From Crotophaga sulcirostris (lineage: Eukaryota > Chordata > Aves > Cuculiformes > Crotophagidae), in NCBI GenBank assembly GCA_013397455.1, contig VYZB01000124.1, forward strand, positions 637,408 through 701,407: 64,000 nt of DNA, in the 5' to 3' direction. Positions 60,419 to 64,000 of this stretch are shown here, one piece after another (position 1 is the first letter of the stretch; the number at the start of each line of letters is the position of its first letter). A program made the position numbers and the translations under genes. Below the pieces are notes generated by a model. The model saw only the letters and a list, made by a program, of their open reading frames with translations, ran no database searches and was not told the origin of the DNA.

Positions 60419-63400
60419 CTGAAAGACAGGTGATAATAATGAGAATTAGTAGAAATCAGAGCTTGAAGTTACTGGAGTAGACAAGTCCTTTCAAGCATCT
60501 CAAACAACACTTGAAAAAAGGGTAGATTGGTTTATAAGTACTGTAATAGAGGTGAAAATATTTCCCTGAAATCTTTCCAGAACAAGAAGGTAGCACAAAA
60601 GTGCTTAGCTTTTTTCCAGTCACAGTAAATAAAATATAATTTGGACTTATTCCTTTCCTTTAGGCCTCACTTTGCATTTTTTAATTAGTGTTTCCTCTGA
60701 TTCAGTTCTGTATAAATCCAAATTTCCTGAGAGGGAGCCAGCAGATAACAGTAATGTTAGACATAAAAATCAGAACTTCCCTGTAGGTCTTAAGAACAGA
60801 GTAAGGAATCTTCCTATCAAAGCATAAGCACCTGAAGTATTTACAGACTCACACAAGGGCTTGCAAAATGCTGTAAAAAGGCCCATCACAAGCTGAACTC
60901 TATCTGTAACAGAGCAGTTGTGAGAAATGTTGTTCTGGAGATCTGGATAAAAGGATTCGCAGCCACTGTTCAGGTTTTAACTTGTTAATTGCTAAAACGG
61001 CTCCCTGAGATTTCCAGAATGGATTCTAACATTAACAAGTTGTCAGAATAAAGTCAGTGTTTTCTGAACGTTAGAGTGAAGGGAGGAGTTGGAGAAACCA
61101 CTGTCAACAGACATTTCCCCCCTCTAAACTCTATTTTCCTACATCAATAAGCACTGAATTACCAACACCCCCCCCCTCTGCTGTACTCTGCACCCAGCAA
61201 GAGAGAGACTCAATAAAACCCAACTCTCACTGAACACCCTCCACCATTGCCTAGAGTCCCTCAACTATTGGACTGGTTTCCAATATAATAAACATTTTCC
61301 ATTAAGCATACAATTTATCTTTAAAAGTCACTGTTCCAGAAAGGTATTGTTGCCATTTTCACTAGCACCTCTGAACCTAAAACTCAGCTGTTATAAAACT
61401 TCTGTATTAAAATCTCTGCATCTTGACCCCCATGCAAGATGCTGAAGAAACGTGCTGATGAAGTTTATCTTTTATTGCAGAACAAGACAATTGGTTCCAT
61501 TTTCAAATGCTACACAGAACACTTGGAATTTGTAAATAAAACACTGGCAGTGTGGTTTTAGAACATTTTATTAGCTAGAATTGACCCTTTACTAATAAAT
61601 AAAGCAAATGCTTCGCTAGCAGCTTTAAATATTATTCTTTTAAGATTTAATCAGCTTATTTATCTTTGCAAGCATGCGGGTTTCGTTTTGTTCCTAAACC
61701 TCTTCCCAAGGAGAAAGAGGAGGATATCTTCCAACTTTTTATTCAGGCACAGTAACAGAGAACGTATTGTGAAAACAAATTAAAGCAGTAGAGCAAACAG
61801 CACTGTCAAAAGAAAAAGTCTCAGAAGAGTTAAGACTAACATTCCCTAAACAGTGCTATTCCATGTAACCAGACTTATCTCGGAGCCCTCTTCATAGTAG
61901 CTGCTACTCCAAACTGAGGACATGAAGGAACAAATGTCAGATTTTATCCTACCATCGTTTACAAATTGATACTCTTCTCTGAAACCCAACGTACTTTAGA
62001 AAAGGAGTTTTAGTTTGCTTCTCTCTAAAACCCTCCATTCACACAGCTTCAAAGCCCTTTCACTTTGTTGTGAAACTGGGTCTCCTCTCTCTTCTCATTC
62101 CAGGGTCATCTTTAAGCACCTTTAAGATTGCTTGCTCAGCTTAGTCTAAAATCCAGTTAAGACAAAACCCATCAGGAGTGTTTTATTATCCTATATCCAC
62201 CTTCTTTTCTTATCAATGTTGTTCTCTTTCTCAAGATGTTTTGTTCGTTCTGCATTTAACACAAAACACTCCGTGGTTGGGTCTCCCTGCAGGTTTTAGG
62301 TTGCAGTCATCACTGCCTACAGCTCCTGTGCAGTTCACCCACACTGTGACAGTATGCACTACTCCTGTCAGAAAGGCCTTAAGAAACTCTGCTCTTAAGA
62401 ACAGTCTTTAAACTGGGAATTTTCCAATCTGTTAGCTTTTTGATACCCAGATCTACTTCTGCCATTCCCTCAGTTAATACCTAAGCCCATTTCCCACTAA
62501 GCAAATACCAGCCTCTCCAGGCAGAGTACAAAGAATTCAGAGATGCTATCATTCTTATTGCAGAGAATGAAATTACGACCCAAAACTTAAGCGTTCTGCT
62601 CAAGGTCACAACAACTCAAGGATGAGATTGAGATAAGGATTTAGGACACCAGTATTCCAGCTGCAGAGTTACAGGTAACTACACTCAAGATTTACATGCA
62701 GCTTTATTAACAGGATGAATAATCTAATGTCAGTCACAGCAGAGATGTTCTCCTGTACCACACAGCTTAAAGCAATGCCAGTGTAGTTCTGCCACAATCT
62801 GTACGCTACGCAATGAAACTCTACATAAAACAAAACTTCTTTGCACAGCGCAGGAAGAGACCCAAGGACACGAACACTAATCCTAGGGAAGGTCACGTGG
62901 AGAAAGTTTGCTTCACAGAAACTGCACCCTGTAATTTCATTCTGGATTATTTGCATACATGGAGTTTAAAACAAATCACACAAGCTTATTCCGTGCTTGT
63001 GCCTTGTTGCTTAACGTAGTAGCGTGCACGGAGGGGCGCGCACAGCGAGTGACAGCAGCCCAGCAGTGCCAAGTCTGCTGCAGCAACACCAGTGCAGCCA
63101 CAAGAGCACCTGGAAGGACCCGAGACACATGGCCCAGCTGATGGGACACCACAGTTCAATACTTCTGTTACGGAAGAGACTCTCACGTCAAATTCAAAAT
63201 CACGCTCTGCCTTGGCATTTGTTCTCCGTCCTCCTCCACGTCCCACTTATATCACTTATACTGTGATACTGTGATACTTTACACAGGGGCACAACAACCC
63301 AAACTCCTTCCCAATCTGTAAGAATTAACTAAACTCACTAATGGAACCCGGCCTTCAGAGTAATTTCATAAATGCACTTTATCATGGAGTCAGGCAGGCA

Positions 63401-64000
63401 GCACATCCACAACCTGCCCTACCTGCTAAGCTCCTAAAACACTTCCTTTGTGAGCTCCACATCAAGGCAGTCACTCCCCAATGTTTTAAGGAAAGCTTCC
63501 TTTTAATCGACAGCTTCAAAATGGTTTACTAACACCACAAAAACCTTTACACCTACGTGCAAGATACCACCTCCATTATCACAGGCAGCAAGGAGTTCAG
63601 GGAACTTTACTATGGTAAAAGCAGCTTCTATCGATCTTGACCTTCAGTCACTTGCTAGGCAGGATTTCTGTTCAATATTGGCTGCTGGTTGTATGGATAC
63701 AACCCTCGAGGCCGTCCCCATCCCCAACATCCCACACCAATGACAGGTTCCCATCCTGAAGTCAGACACACTTTGAGTTACCAGTCAGCCCGCACGCACT
63801 CCACGCGGCTCCAGACTCTGGGCTGCATTTCTGACAGTGTCCGTAGGAGCTGTTTAAACCAGATTTCCACATTCCCTGTGCAGTCTTTGTTGTTTCAACA
63901 TCAACAGGAAGTTCCAATTCCTGCCAACATGAGTGGACTCACTAACACTCAGGAAACAAAAATCCTGCTGAAGCCAAGGGCATTAAAATATAGGAGTTCT
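60419..64000 (-). other. GNB1: GNB1 5' intron (continues past the edge)
   Basis: Sequence upstream of the start exon. No CpG-island first exon is visible, so the promoter is probably to the right of the window, as with the long first introns of mammalian GNB1. A modest CpG-containing patch at 63010-63240 is the only GC-richer part. A C run lies near 61168. Confidence 0.65.

Noticed and set aside
63010..63240. GC-richer patch as a GNB1 alternative first exon
   Set aside because: No strong minus-strand donor was found and the CpG density is too low for a clear promoter.

Overview
The window is vertebrate nuclear DNA, most likely from a bird. It holds two multi-exon genes, both on the minus strand: NADK (cytosolic NAD+ kinase) and GNB1 (G-protein beta-1 subunit). 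The repeats are almost all CR1 LINE 3' fragments, some with the typical end resembling ATTCTATG, which is the usual pattern in birds and other sauropsids. Introns are short and simple repeats are few. NADK lying just downstream of GNB1 in the same direction matches the human 1p36.33 order and, as I recall it, a chicken microchromosome. A crocodilian or turtle source is not strictly excluded.

Layout: 1-230 is a GC-box-rich CpG promoter at the left edge. Human synteny suggests it could serve an SLC35E2-type gene reading out of the window, but no coding sequence proves this. 250-10190 is mostly unassigned and holds one CR1 fragment and one striking unassigned coding-like stretch (2931-3302). About 10190-29940 is NADK: a long 3'UTR (about 10190-13306), eleven coding exons (13307-25380) that I joined by hand into a gap-free 441-residue protein with consensus splice sites, and a noncoding first exon whose donor is at 29760. 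The NADK CpG island is interrupted by a 345-base assembly gap (29940-30284). About 30870-46200 is intergenic, with an apparent TATA/GATA/MEF2 promoter-like cluster at 32057-32166 and a CpG-richer patch near 39540-39860. About 46200 to the right edge is GNB1: a 3'UTR exon, nine coding exons (48304-60367) giving exactly 340 residues, and the start of a long 5' intron. The upstream noncoding first exon was not found and is probably beyond 64000.

The two genes are not functionally linked. NADK phosphorylates NAD+ to NADP+ in the cytosol. GNB1 is a seven-bladed WD40 propeller that pairs with a gamma subunit in heterotrimeric G proteins. I see no bacterial-type system, CRISPR array, intact mobile element, virus or confident RNA gene. 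The best candidates for something undescribed are the coding-like membrane segment at 2931-3302, the promoter-like cluster at 32.1 kb and a perfect 22-bp foldback in NADK intron 3.
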